Below, one piece after another: positions 1-10,551 of a stretch of 64,000 bases of DNA. Position 1 is the first letter of the stretch; the number at the start of each line of letters is the position of its first letter. A program made the translations under genes and the position numbers. The stretch comes from Marsupella aquatica (taxonomy: Eukaryota; Marchantiophyta), in assembly GCA_973895155.1 (NCBI GenBank), contig OZ316892.1:16368001-16432000 (forward strand). The letters run 5' to 3'. The notes beneath the pieces are model-generated. The model ran no database searches. It was not told where the DNA came from and worked only from the letters and a program-made list of their open reading frames with translations.

Positions 1-369
1 GCGGACAATGAGGACCATTGAGCGACAATTGTGTTAGGGAGCAAGTGCGGCTTCGTATGGGGGTGGGCACCGGGGGTGCAAGAGGCATCAAGTTGCTTGC
101 TCAAGGAGTTCCATGGAGGCGTTCAGGCACCAAGGGCACTCAGGCGCGAGTGTGGGGATTGGTGAGGGCGCTAGGTGGCAAGGTCCACAACTAATTTACT
201 TATGTTTCAAATATTTCCTTGGCTTTTCAAGCATATTTTTTGGGGTTCATTTAGGTCACTAGCAAAATCAGTTTTCCTGTTTGCTTTTTACTGAACATTA
301 CTCACATCCTTAAACCCCCCCAAAATCCTCCAAATGTCTGCCACTTGTGATCCAAGCCGTGATACCAAT
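1..369 (-). mobile_element. Internal leader of a minus-oriented Copia-type LTR element (partial)
   Basis: No gene is visible. Read on the minus strand, the bases just left of the LTR at 370 begin TGGTATCACGGC (about 356-367), separated from the LTR end by two bases. The first eight bases match the initiator-Met tRNA primer site TGGTATCAGAGC of plant Copia elements. This suggests an untranslated leader of an element that continues off the left edge. The primer-site match is incomplete, so the call is inference. Confidence 0.4.
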
Positions 370-614
370 TGTTGGGAAAATATTGCCAAACACAATGTCA
401 CATGGAACCAATGTACAACGTACAATCAACATTGACATAGAGATAAGTGGTTCATCCCCTCTGGGCTATGTTCACAAACCCTACATCCGCCATAGCTCGG
501 CAAGCTCACAAACTGATCCTCTCTCTCTCTCTCACACTGATATCTAGTGTGGAGCACAATGTAATGCTCCTACAGAGTTTTCCCAATAGTGTAACCTCAA
601 CAACCCAAAACCAT
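370..614 (-). repeat. LTR of minus-oriented Copia-type element, 3' portion (split by the MULE)
   Basis: On the minus strand this sequence ends CCCAACA and is followed two bases later by a primer-site-like TGGTATCA. Its other end lies beyond the Mutator-like insertion, at 11136-11178, where the minus strand begins TGTTGGTAC. With the MULE and one duplication copy removed, the LTR would be about 298 bp with TGTTGG...CCAACA ends, a normal size for Copia. A CT-rich stretch lies at about 520-535. The second LTR and the outer target duplication lie outside the window. Confidence 0.5.
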
Positions 615-624
615 ATTAAAGCTT
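615..624. repeat. Target-site duplication of the MULE, left copy
   Basis: ATTAAAGCTT lies directly outside the left terminal inverted repeat and is repeated perfectly at 11126-11135 outside the right one. A 9-11 bp duplication is characteristic of Mutator-superfamily insertions. Confidence 0.8.
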
Positions 625-840
625 CAGCTTTTTACTAACCTGTCCCCCTAATTGTCCAAATTTACTATCCTGTCCCCCAAACAGTTTTATTTGCTAACAT
701 GCCCCCCTTTTTGTATATGGGTTACTTTTAACCCACCATTGGGTTCCCACTGCCACATGTCAAGGTGCGATTTGACGTCACTAACCAGCCCGGGATTGAC
801 CTTTCCCCTTCCCCTGCCTCGTCCCGGGTCATCCTACGCT
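625..840 (+). repeat. Left terminal inverted repeat of the MULE
   Basis: This stretch matches the reverse complement of 10910-11125 with a few substitutions and small indels. Weaker similarity continues inward to about 990. It carries three variants of TTTACTAACCTGTCCCCC spaced about 30 bp apart (about 630, 660 and 690), possible transposase-binding or promoter repeats. The inner part is CT-rich with CTCTCTCCCTCCCAAACTC repeated at about 897-940. Confidence 0.8.
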
Positions 841-1514
841 TTGCTGTCACAGGATTTTTTGCATTAGGTTGCCTCTAAAGCGCCCCAAGCCCCTATCTCT
901 CTCCCTCCCAAACTCCCTAACTCTCTCCCTCCCAAACTCTTGCTCCAGGTTCGATGTCTTTCCCATTCTTCAGCCTCTCAGATTTTTGACTGCCTCTCAA
1001 CATTCGACTTTCCCCCTTGCAAACTCTTGTTTTGGCTGCCCTCGCAAACCGTCATTTCTGCTCCCCCTCGCTCTCGACATTTTTGCTGCTGGCTTGCAAA
1101 TGAGCGAATGTCAATGGCTCGCGACGACATTTTTGCTGGTGCATGGCTTGCTTTCAACATTTTTTCTGGTGGCTTCCAAAAGCAGTGAAAGGGTTGGCGG
1201 AGGAACTGACAGTTTTGCCGAGTGGCTAGCGAATTAAACACATTCGCCCCCGGCCCTGCATTTTATTCTTGGTGTTTTTGCACAGGAAAGGTGGACCCAA
1301 AACGGCTATGATGGACTGCTGGGTGGGCTCATAAGATCACAGGAAGGTCGGTGTTGTGCTGGATTGTAGGCCCTCATTCTATGCAGCATTTCCTAGCATC
1401 ATTTTTATGTAGCATAAGCGACCATTTGACAGAGTAGTCCTGTAGCAGGTTAACCATTCCTCCCTGTAATTTCATAGCAATTGGCACCTGCAACCAAGCA
1501 GGGTAAGAGCGGCC

Positions 1515-2093
1515 ATGGCAATGTGGACCACTATTGCTAAGGGAAATGCAATATGCATTTGGCTGGCATTTGCACTGCTTGCCTCAATCTTCCGATTTAT
1601 TGCAAAGGCGTTGGACATTGCTATAGAGTATCTACATGGTTGTGTGAAGAGTTTTGATTACATAGATTTAGCATTCCAGGACACTGCACCTTTTGCACCT
1701 GAAATGCCTGCAGAAATCATGAGTGACGTTGGGAAGGGAGAAGTCGAGAGCTTTGACAAGATGAAGTTAGAGGTTGAAGATGCATTACCACAGCCTTCGG
1801 CACCAATAGCAGCACCTTGCATTGGCAAAGTTCCACAGCCAAGGCCAATTACAACTTTGATGGGCCCTGGGACCCCAATTGTGTATGTCAATGGCCCAAC
1901 AACAACATGGAAAGCTGGGCAAAAGCGAAAATTTTATGCTGTTGTTTGTGGATTTCAGCCTAGGATTTATGAGACATGGGATGAATGTAATCAACAAGTG
2001 TGGGGATTTAGTGATTGCAAGTTCAAATCTTCTAAGACTAGGGCGGAGGTAGTTGAGTACATGCACAATGAATGGTTTACGAGCACAAGGTAG
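1515..2093 (+). CDS. MULE-borne protein with membrane segment and RNase H1/viroplasmin-type hybrid-binding domain
   Basis: This is an intact 192-aa ORF starting at an ATG in good plant context (GGCCATGG). Residues about 12-32 form one hydrophobic segment, a possible membrane anchor. A Pro/Ala-rich linker covers about 55-137. Residues 139-184 match the RNase H1 N-terminal hybrid-binding (Cauli_VI/viroplasmin) fold: KFYAVVCGFQPRIYETWDEC, then a Q-V-x-G-F segment, then KSSKTRAE. In RNase H1 this small fold binds RNA-DNA hybrids or double-stranded RNA. No catalytic RNase H domain follows. The gene lies inside the MULE TIRs and converges on the transposase gene, a layout like mudrA/mudrB of maize MuDR. 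It may be a captured host exon or a genuine accessory gene. The domain call is firm; any role in transposition is inference. Confidence 0.65.
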   Translation: MAMWTTIAKGNAICIWLAFALLASIFRFIAKALDIAIEYLHGCVKSFDYIDLAFQDTAPFAPEMPAEIMSDVGKGEVESFDKMKLEVEDALPQPSAPIAAPCIGKVPQPRPITTLMGPGTPIVYVNGPTTTWKAGQKRKFYAVVCGFQPRIYETWDECNQQVWGFSDCKFKSSKTRAEVVEYMHNEWFTSTR

Positions 2094-2162
2094 TTGGGGA
2101 TCTAAGTAGGATGTAGCACTAGCTTTTCAGTTCCCAAGCAGCTGTAAGCTTTGATATAGTGC

Positions 2163-2168
2163 AATAAA
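2163..2168 (+). terminator. Possible poly(A) signal of the hybrid-binding-domain gene
   Basis: AATAAA lies 70 bp after the stop codon of the ORF at 1515-2093, followed by AT-rich sequence, which fits a plant 3' end. This is position-based inference. Confidence 0.35.
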
Positions 2169-2281
2169 AAATCAAATATTGTACTCAAATGTCTGACTTG
2201 TGTTTCAGTCTGTACTTCACCCAAAGTCAGCGATGCAATATATTGTGAATTTGTTTGATCTCAAGTGCCCAAATATATTTC

Positions 2282-4382
2282 TCAAAGTCCCACAAGTTCC
2301 TTTGGAACCACAAAGCCTCTATACAGGCCATAGTGCCCTTCTAAAGCCACACATTCCATTCCTGGAGCAATGTCAGTTACATCTATATTCAAACTACATT
2401 GGCCTACAAGTTTGACCTTTGTGATTGTCTCAAGCAATTGAGAGAAGCTTCTGATGTCAAAGCTTTCCTGACTACTATCACTGTCATTGTCACTATTGTT
2501 CGTGTCCACACTCTGAAGGTTCTTTTTAGCATTCAATTGCACAGCTTCTCTTTTTGTCGCCCGCTCAAGGCAACTCCTTCTGTCATGGCCTCGCTCACCA
2601 CATACGCCACATTTGCTCACCTTGAAATTGCATCCTAAGTCGTTATGTTGGACGTCCTTTCCTACGTTTCTTCAATGGTGGCCCATAATTGGGGTCTGGC
2701 AGCAATTCACTTCTCAATAAGGTTGGAAGATGAGCCTCATATGTCGCACGGAATGTGCTCGTTGACAATCTGGTCAAGGCCCGCCAAGCATGTACACAAG
2801 GTAACTAAGTGTCTTGGAACTCACCACAACTGCAAAACCACTTAGGCTCAAATTTCACAAGGTACTGAATATTCTTTTCATCAGTAATTCAAACCTCAAT
2901 TGCATTGGAAGGGTGGGCAGTAAGGTGAGTGGCTTTCTCTTTAGTCTCCCTCAAGTATGCCATAATGTTGGGTGGGAATGGAGTAGATACACTTGCAGCC
3001 AACTCTCGTTTTTCAAAATACTTGACCATGATATAATCCCAAATCTGAGAGGACATATTCAGCGTTACCTCCTGTCGTTGGGGTTTGAAAGCTTGATTAC
3101 TGCTTACTGCTTGCTGTGAAGTTTCATGACCCCACCTGCCACAACCAAATTGCATAGTGCTCACAGTCAGTATGAAATGAACCAATACAACAGGCAACTT
3201 CAATCACAAAGGAAACAATTGATTTAACAATAAAAGAAAACAATTGTGGGCAAAAGAAAATCTTGCCTTCGGCCAGGGAAGAATGCTCAAGAATAAAATT
3301 TAGGGTCAGTTGTTTTTCAAATGTACTCAACAGCAGCCGGGTTTTTTGCTTCAATCTTCTCCAATTTCAGCTGGAACTTTGTTGGAGTTACAGCATAAGG
3401 CAAGGACTCAAACAATTTCCTGATTCCTTGCCATAGTGTTTATGCACATTTTCTGCAAGGTGCCATGTGCAATATGCAGGATTTGCATGGGGAAAAATCC
3501 GCGGCACCCCATCTGTCAACCCTTTCTCCCTGTCCAAAATAAACACAGTACCTACCTTGCTCAAGTTTGGAATGGCATCTCGTATCAAATTCAGGAAGAA
3601 CGTACATCCAGTTCTCTTCATTTTCTGATGGCACCCAACAATAAGCAAGTATAACCACAGTGTTGTTGGCATCAAGTGTGGTAGCCATAAGTAAAACTCC
3701 AGGATACATGCATCGAGTGTGGGTGCCATCCAAGGCCACCATGGGTCTGCAATGACGATATGCTTCCTTGGAAGCTGAAGGGCAAACAAACAACATGTCC
3801 AATCAACCACCAGGAGCCCTGTACTTAGCAAATGCCCCTGGGTCACGCTTAAGGATGTGGTGGCAATGAGTAGGGATGAACTTAAAGGACTCTATCTGGC
3901 CGCCATCTAAATGTTTCAAACACCTTTGCTTGGCAACATATGCAGTGTGGTATTTAATATATGGATGGACTAGTGCCTGGGCGGAATCCCTCAAGAATGA
4001 AGTTCTAGTCTGGTGATTCTTACCAATGATGTCCAGTATGCGGTCAGCAAGCCTATCTGAATTAGAATGCATCCTCCGATGGTAGTGATCTGCTGCTTCA
4101 CAAGTCAGAGTGCTCCAAGTTAGCTACTGTTATGGTTATAGTTTCAGATCTGGACTTCTTTGTTGCCCTAAGGCGCCAGGGGCATTGCCTTTCATAGCTC
4201 TCAGAATTCATTTGACATCTTACCTTCCACTTGGTATGGCCCTTCTTTTGGGTGACAAGGACTCTCTCAATTTTCACTCTGTCATCCACAATGACTTTCT
4301 TCAAGTCATCCAAGCTCTCAAATGTGGTCCCGACTTTCAAGTGGACAGCTTGCTGTGCTTCCATAGTACCTATATAACACAC
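2282..4382 (-). pseudogene. Decayed Mutator-like transposase (MULE DDE, SWIM and CCHC zinc fingers)
   Basis: Pieces follow on the minus strand in family order. First is an N-terminal MuDR-type DNA-binding region (4382-4098; CPWRLRATKKS, then LEHSDL). A single-base frameshift near 4103 leads to 4072-3803. An in-frame TGA at about 3803 precedes the DDE core (3802-3440; MVALDGTHTRCMYPGVLLMA supplies the first Asp). After a frameshift near 3590 the core continues in another frame with FILDREKGLTDG (second Asp) and CTWHLAENVHKHYGKE. Next come IWDYIMVKYFEKRE (about 3060-3020) and a SWIM finger (CSCGEF...LPCVHAW, about 2815-2770) with an internal TAG. Last is a CCHC knuckle, CGVCGERGHDRRSC (about 2610-2570). 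Several independent breaks mark it as a pseudogene. Some could be unrecognised introns, but the one-base shifts could not. Confidence 0.8.
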
Positions 4383-4795
4383 AAATTTGCACTAACTATC
4401 ACGTTTCAATTTGTAATTCAGCTCACTGTTTCACAGTACATAGATTCACAGCTTCAAAAGGAGCCACCAAATAAAATGCAACTTTGAGAGTAACTTGCAA
4501 GTGTGATCGGCAGCAGAGCACCAACAAAACAGAGGGGAAATTGAGTTTCAGTGGCCATGGCAATGTTCAGACAACCGTCTTACGTACCCTGGGAATTTTT
4601 GTTCACAAAATTGAATTGATAGCCAAGGCAATACTCGAATTGGAATAAACATTCTTCATTATTTGCCCTTCTCCAGTTGAAAGCATCTATATCATGAACA
4701 AGGCTGTATCTCCATCCCGTTGTGTCGCCTCCAAGATGCAGTCGATCGTGGGTGACATTGCACAAATACAGCCACTAACCAGGCTAGGCTGGCGG

Positions 4796-4800
4796 CACTA
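4796..4800. repeat. Target-site duplication of the Copia element, left copy
   Basis: CACTA directly precedes the LTR start TGTAGAGG and is repeated at 10547-10551. Five bases is the usual Copia duplication length. The resemblance to a CACTA-transposon end is coincidental. Confidence 0.85.
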
Positions 4801-5126
4801 TGTAGAGGTTAACTCAGTCTTGGGTTGAACTATGGTTAGTATGTTAACTAGGGTTAGAGTGTTAACCCTAGTTGAAGAGATTGGTCCTTATCTCTTCAAC
4901 TTGTATGTGGTGTGAGAACACACAAGAGAGTTCTCAAGAGAGAACATAGTGATATAGCAAGAGATGAGAGCTTGAAGATATGAGAGCTATGGTGATGCTT
5001 GAGTAGACACATAACCGTTAATAAAGCTTGGTCTTCCCATGGACGTAGCCAACCTTGAGGCGAACCACGTAACTATTGAACACGTGTATGTTTGGAGTGT
5101 TTTTCCTGATCTGATTTCTCCCCACA
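4801..5126 (+). repeat. 5' LTR of the Copia element
   Basis: This is a 326-bp LTR with TG...CA ends. Its last 204 bp (4923-5126) recur at 10343-10546. The first part holds several GTTAAC-type repeats (about 4808, 4844, 4861 and 4873) and a short inverted pair, GTTGAAGAGA / TCTCTTCAAC, around 4871-4901. The LTR should carry the promoter and poly(A) signal. Confidence 0.9.
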
Positions 5127-6298
5127 ATTGGTATCAGAGCTCAGGTTTTTTTTCAGTCGATTAGGAACTCCATAGAACTTGCTTCAAGCAAAGCGAACAG
5201 CGGATGATTTCCTCTTCGAAGCGGAGCTATTGAAAGAAGATCGGACTCAATCTTCTCACAAGTGTGGAGCACACAACTAGGGGCTCATTTCAGTGAAGCA
5301 ATGAAGGCCTGAGGTCAGAAATGGAAACAATTGTAAGTGACGGTTTTCAATTTACATTATCGGGCAAGAGATAAGGTCAATTTGTCAGATCAGTCTTTTT
5401 GATTGTTCTATCGGGACTTGAAACTGAGATACGCTTGAGCGCCTTGTCTTTCTAGACGTTTCGATATCAACATCGTTGAATTCCGTCAAACGGTTGAGAA
5501 GCAATCTTAATTTCAATTCTCATTTTTTGAGCTCAAAATTTTGGCTATGGCAGATAACTTAATATCAGTCACTTTCACCGAATTGTTTCTCCCTCATTAC
5601 TCCACCGTTTTGCGAGTTCTTTATATCAATCTTAATGCCCTCGAAGTCTAGTTTATGAATCTGAAATCAGAATTGGATTTCGTAAAAAATTGAGACGGGA
5701 ATTTGAGTGAATCCGTCAAGGGGTACTTTCTGCCGCGAGTAGTCGCGACTTCCGCGGATGCGCGAGGAGGTCAAAAACTTCGAGGAGGCCTTTTAGGGCT
5801 CGACAGGGCTCGGGCAGGGGGAAGTGCCCCCTGTGAAGTCCCCCACAGGGGCTGTACAAGGGCGGACGGAATTTCCCCAAAAGATTCTTTTCCAGAGGCT
5901 TAAATTTTTACCGAAAGTCAAAGATTCCGAGCGGCAAATAAAATCGGATCAACTTCAACTTTTGGAGAGGCGTACTTGGGGAAGCTAGGCAAGTATTGGT
6001 GCGTTCAATTCTGAAAAAGTATACTAGTGGAATATTTGGCATAAGAGATTCCCTCGAGGGGTAATTATTTCATCTTTTACCCCCCTCTGGTCGGAGTAAA
6101 AATTCTCGGCACTCGAGAGTCCATTTGACAAATCGTTTTCAGAATTTGGAGCATTACCTTGTGGGCTACACATAGGAGTGATCAGTTTCAAAATTCACCA
6201 ACTTTCATTTTTGGCCTTATTTTCACACCCCACATCTGAGCATTCGACGTTTAATTCTTGTCGGAAGACGACTCCACACTACATTTGGCATTCCAGCG
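5127..6298 (+). other. Copia 5' leader with a GC-rich block and hairpin
   Basis: About 1.17 kb separate the primer site from gag, which is long for a Copia leader. No coding region is recognised. A GC-rich block at about 5725-5875 stands out from its AT-rich surroundings and holds a clear inverted repeat (GCCCCCTGTG at 5826-5835 with CACAGGGGC at 5844-5852). A packaging or dimerisation structure is possible, but this is inference. Confidence 0.5.
5129..5140 (+). other. Primer binding site, initiator tRNA-Met
   Basis: TGGTATCAGAGC, two bases after the LTR end, is the standard Copia primer site complementary to the 3' end of initiator tRNA-Met. Confidence 0.93.
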
Positions 6299-7186
6299 AT
6301 GGCGACTACTAGGATTGGAGGTCAAAGGTTTGAGGTGGAAAAATTTGATGGTCAGATGGACTATACAATGTGGGAACGTAACGTGAGGGATGCACTTAGG
6401 GCGATGGGCCTAGGCAAGGTACTAAGATCTCAACCCAAAGAGATGGAAGATGATGATTGGCATGATCTTCAGGATCAAGCGGTAAGTATTGTTAGCATGT
6501 ACCTGAAAAACAATGTGAAGAAGCAGTTCGAGGAAAAAGCAACACAAACGGTGACGGACTTGTTTCAAGCATTGCGCAACAAGTACTACAAGAAGGAGAT
6601 GTCAAACCGAATGTATGCAAGCCTGAAGCTCATGCAATTCAAAATGGCTGATGGAGTCAAGATTCAAGATCATATTGATCAGTTCAATGATCTTGTGCGA
6701 GATCTTGTGGTTGACCTAGAGAATTTGGGGGAGCAATTGAGCGAAGAAAAGAAAGCTTTACAACTCTTGAGCTCACTACCACCTTCGTACCAATCTTTGT
6801 CTTGAGTTCTTCTATTCCGTGATAAGACAACTATATCCTACAATGATGTGGTGAGTGCCCTGTTGACCGATGACATGCAGTCTAAGCTGGTTTCTTCAGC
6901 TCATCCTACCTCAACCTCATCATCAACAGCACTGTTGGTAGAAAGAGGCAAATCAAGCGAGCCATCTCATGAAAACAAAAGGTTTAACCCATTTCCCATG
7001 GAGCGAGGAAGGTTCCACGACCGATCTTTTGGTAGGAGGAGGTTTAGATCCAGATCTAGATCTCGATCCAAATCGCCATCCAAGTCTACTCGTGAGATAA
7101 AGTGTTGGAAGTGTGACAAAGTGGGCCACATGAAGAAGGCGTCAAAGACATATTCAAGGAAGTTGCCGGTTCTTCAGCCCAAGTAG
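6299..7186 (+). pseudogene. gag: Copia gag, interrupted
   Basis: The start ATG at 6299 opens the typical Tork gag. It begins MATTRIGGQRFEVEKFDG, then DYTMWERNVRDALRAMG, and ends in an Arg/Ser-rich tail. An in-frame TGA at 6803-6805 interrupts the UBN2-type capsid region, and the same frame continues to 7186. The nucleic-acid-binding knuckle near 7110-7145 reads CWKCDKVGHMKKAS, so the fourth ligand (Cys) of the CCHC motif is missing. The frame changes to that of pol at the same place, so one small deletion probably caused both. Confidence 0.85.
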
Positions 7187-7218
7187 TTGTTCGAGAAGAG
7201 GATAGTGAAGGATTTGCA

Positions 7219-8667
7219 TTGTGTACCACTTCCCAAGTTGAGGATTGTCAATGGATCTTGGATTCCGCTTGCTCGTATCATATGTGCTATATGCGTGAAC
7301 TTTTCTCATCCTACACTCCTATCAATGGATCTGTTTTGATGGGAAATAATCATTCTTGCAAAGTTTTAGGGATTGGATCCGTAAAGATTCAACTACCCGG
7401 TGGCAAGTACTATACTCTATCAAATGTCAAACACATTCCAGAAATGTGTAAGAATTTGATTTCTCTTGGCTACTTGGATGCGAAGGGTTATCAATGGAGT
7501 GCAACTGATGGGGTGTTAACAATCACGCATGGATCAACTGAAGTTCTTATTGGCAAGAGGAAAAGAAACATCTATGTCTTGGAAGGCACCACCATTCTTA
7601 CCAAAGTCAATTTGGTCACATCTCAGGAGGAGAAAATCAATTTATGGCATGCTAGGCTTGATCACATGAGTGAAAAAAGTTTGGAAATCCTACACAAGCG
7701 ACATCTCCTACCAGGATTGCAAGCATGCAAGTTGAGTTTTTGTGATCATTGCATTGTCGGCAAGAAAACAAGAACTCCATTTTCGACTGCCATTCATCAT
7801 TCTAAAGTTATACTTGAGTATATTCATTTTGATGTGTGGGGTCCTGCTCCGGTTTCCTCACATTCAGGCAAACAATACTATGTATCGTTTATCGATGATT
7901 ACTCAAGGTTTGTTTGGATTTATTTCATTGCCCATAAGTTTGAAGTGCTTTCCATCTTCAAACAATGGGTAGCTCAAATTGAGACACAGACTACAAAGAA
8001 TGTGAGATATCTACGATCAGATAATGGTGGTGAATACACCTCTGGCGAGTTCAACACGTATTGTGCAAATAAGGGAATTACTCACCATCTCACAACTATG
8101 TACACTCTTGAGCAAAATGGTGTTGCTGAGCGACTCAACCGCACATTGTTGGAGCGAGCAAGGAGCATATTGAGCCACTCTAAATTACCACAAATCTTTT
8201 GGGTGGAAGCTGTCAACATAGCTGCTTATCTAGTAAATCTCTCTCCTAGTCGGGCAATTACTTACAAAACCCCCTTTGAGCTATGGCACAATCAACCTGC
8301 TGATTATTCAAAGCTTAGGGTTTTTGGCTGTGAAGCATATGCACATGTTCCTAGCAACAATAGGACTAAGCTAGATCCTAGAGCCCAGAAATGCATTTTT
8401 CTTGGTTATCAGCGTGAAATTAAAGGTTATCGGTTGTGGGATCCAGTTGATTGCAAGTTACTTGTTAGTCGGGATGTATCCTTCAATGAAGAAAAATCAT
8501 TGAAGGAGGGGGAGATAGGTCAATTCCCTACTACTAACAACGAGCAATCTCCTCCTCTAGAGGATTTAAGGGGAGAGGATGTGTCAAATGAAGAATATGT
8601 TGACACTACTATAAAGCGCACTACAATCAGATCAGCCAGAGTCTTCAGTGCGAAGAGGAACTCGTAA
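7219..8667 (+). pseudogene. pol: Copia pol, protease and integrase part
   Basis: This 482-aa open stretch carries the protease motif WILDSACSYH near its start. The GAG-pre-integrase segment has LWHARLDHMS and the zinc-binding CDHCIVGKK. The integrase core has D in HFDVWGPAP, D in YLRSDNGGEY and E in QNGVAERLNR, so the DDE triad is present. The frame opens upstream, near 7140, without a proper start because of the gag-pol frameshift. Just before 8667 the frame breaks again: the linker to RT (...QPESSVRRGTRKRQARERYG) continues in another frame from about 8625. Confidence 0.9.
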
Positions 8668-10330
8668 ACGTCAAGCCCGGGAAAGGTATGGAACTTGGCT
8701 TCCTTCTGATCATGTGGATTTGGATGAAGAATCTATTGATGCATTGGTGACAGAAGATGGAGACCCATCCTCATTTCGAGAGGTCCTAGCTTCTATGGAG
8801 AAGCAATAGTGGTAGGTGACGATGCGCATGGAAATGAAATCACTTCATGATAACAAGACTTGGGAACTCACAAGTCTACCTAGTGACAAGCAGGCTATTG
8901 ACAGCAAGTGGGTGTATAGGAAGAAAGATGGACCCACGAAGGATGCTGAGAAGATATTTAAGGCTCGGTTGGTAGCCAAGGGTTTTACTCAACAGAAAGG
9001 TATAGACTACAATGAGGTTTTTTCACCCGTAGCAAAGTATTCAACAATACGTTTGCTATGTGCTCTTGTAATTTTATTTGATCTGGTTTTAGATCAAATG
9101 GATGTTGTCACGGCATTCTTATATGGATCGTTGGATGAAGTGATTTGCATGAGGCAACCATAGGGTTTTGTGCAAAAGGGCAAGGAAAATTTGGTATGCA
9201 GGTTGCTAAAATCCTTGTATAAATTAAAGCAGAGCCCAAGGCAGTGGAACAAGCGTTTTGATGAATTTTTGAAATCGCTTGGATTTGTGAGAAGTGTGTA
9301 CGATCCATGTGTTTACATCAGGCGTGTGAACAACACAGGTTTTAAGCTTGTCATCCTTGTACTTTATGTGGATGACATGCTCATTGTAGCACAGGATAGG
9401 GGCGAAGTTGATAAGCTTAAGGCCCAACTCAGTTCTGAGTTTAAGATGAAGGATTTGGGCACAGCCAAGAGGATCCTAGGCATGGAGATTGTTAGGGATG
9501 TTAACAAAGCCAAACTTTGGCTGACGCAGAAAAGATATGCAGAGAAGGTACTCTCAAAATTCAACATGGCAGATGCTAAGGCTGTGAGTGTTCCTTTGGC
9601 AAGGCATTTCAATATTTCTATAGCATTTTGTCCATCGGATGCGACAGAAAAAAGTTTGATGTCCAAAGTTCCTTATGAAAGTGTTGTGGGTAGTTTAATG
9701 TATCTCATGGTATGCACCCGACCAGACATAGCTTATGCCGTTAGCAAGGTAAGCAGATACATGGCAAATCCAGGAAAAGTTCATTGGGAAGCAGTGAAAT
9801 GGATTTTGCGCTACATCAGAGGTTCCACTAAGGGTTTATTGTTTGATGCAAGTTCAAACAATATGAAAGTGCTTCAAGGTTATGTGGATGCAGACTACGC
9901 AGATGATCTGGATAAGAGGAGATCGACAACTGAATATATATTTACACTTGCTGGTGGATGCATTAGTTTGAAGTCTACTCTCCAAAAGTGTGTTGCAAAG
10001 TCTACTATGGATGCCGAGTATGTAGCAGCAACAGAAGCAGCATCAGAGACCATTTGGTTGAAAAAGCTTGTCACGGAGATGGGTTTATCACAAGAGTGTG
10101 TATATCTTCATTGTGATAGTCAAAGTGCAATTTACACTGCCAAGAATCTGGTGATGGATGGTAGGGTAAAGCACATTGATGTCCGCTATCATTTCATTCG
10201 ACAGACATTATTGGATGATGAATTTGAGCTTGTCAAGATTGATGGAAAGCTTAATCCAGCGGATGCTTTTACCAAAGTATTAGACTCCAATAGTTTTTCA
10301 AGGCATTGTAATTATTTACAAATATTGTAA
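8668..10330 (+). pseudogene. pol: Copia pol, reverse transcriptase and RNase H part
   Basis: The RT begins in the linker frame with two stops (TAG at 8807-8809 and 8813-8815). It continues with the RT palm (SKWVYRKKDGPTKDAEKIFK, then QMDVVTAFLYGSLDE) to a TAG at 9161-9163, probably a mutated Glu codon before GFVQKGKENL. The next open stretch holds the catalytic YVDDML (about 9366) and RNase H, with the DADYADD, DAEYVAA and DSQSAIY motifs, ending NPADAFTKV. All catalytic motifs survive but no full-length product is possible. Confidence 0.9.
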
Positions 10331-10546
10331 ATATAGAGTTAACAAGAGAGTTCTCAAGAGAGAACACAGTGATATAGCAAGAGATGAGAGCTTGAAGAGA
10401 TGAGAGCTATGGTGATGCTTGAGTAGACACATAACTGTTAATAAAGCTTGGTCTTCCCGTGGACGTAGCCAACCTTGAGGCGAACCACGTAACTATTGAA
10501 CACGTGTATGTTTGGAGTGTTTTTCCTGATCTGATTTCTCCCCACA
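10331..10546 (+). repeat. 3' LTR of the Copia element, 5'-truncated
   Basis: Positions 10343-10546 match 4923-5126 with about four substitutions. The first roughly 120 bp of the LTR and any polypurine tract are missing: the RNase H stop at 10328-10330 is followed within 13 bp by LTR sequence. A deletion between short GTTAA repeats is a likely cause. The LTR end and target duplication are intact. Confidence 0.88.
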
Positions 10547-10551
10547 CACTA
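10547..10551. repeat. Target-site duplication of the Copia element, right copy
   Basis: CACTA immediately follows the LTR end CCCACA and matches 4796-4800. Confidence 0.85.

Larger units (their letters stand above)
4801..10546 (+). mobile_element. Ty1/Copia retrotransposon, Tork/Tnt1-like, degenerate
   Basis: The element starts TGTAGAGG at 4801 and ends CCCACA at 10546. The 5-bp direct repeat CACTA flanks it at 4796-4800 and 10547-10551. Order is 5' LTR, initiator-Met primer site, long leader, gag, protease, integrase, reverse transcriptase, RNase H and a 3'-truncated LTR. The integrase-before-RT order and the gag sequence identify Copia, Tork/Tnt1 group. Aligned LTR parts differ at about 4 of 204 positions, so insertion was fairly recent. 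At least two frameshifts and several stops inactivate it. It sits inside the MULE, upstream of that element's transposase. Confidence 0.93.

Noticed and set aside
652-1241. Several overlapping ORFs on both strands near the left end of the MULE
   Set aside because: They lie in or next to the CT-rich terminal inverted repeat, are not shared in frame by the right TIR, and show no domain.
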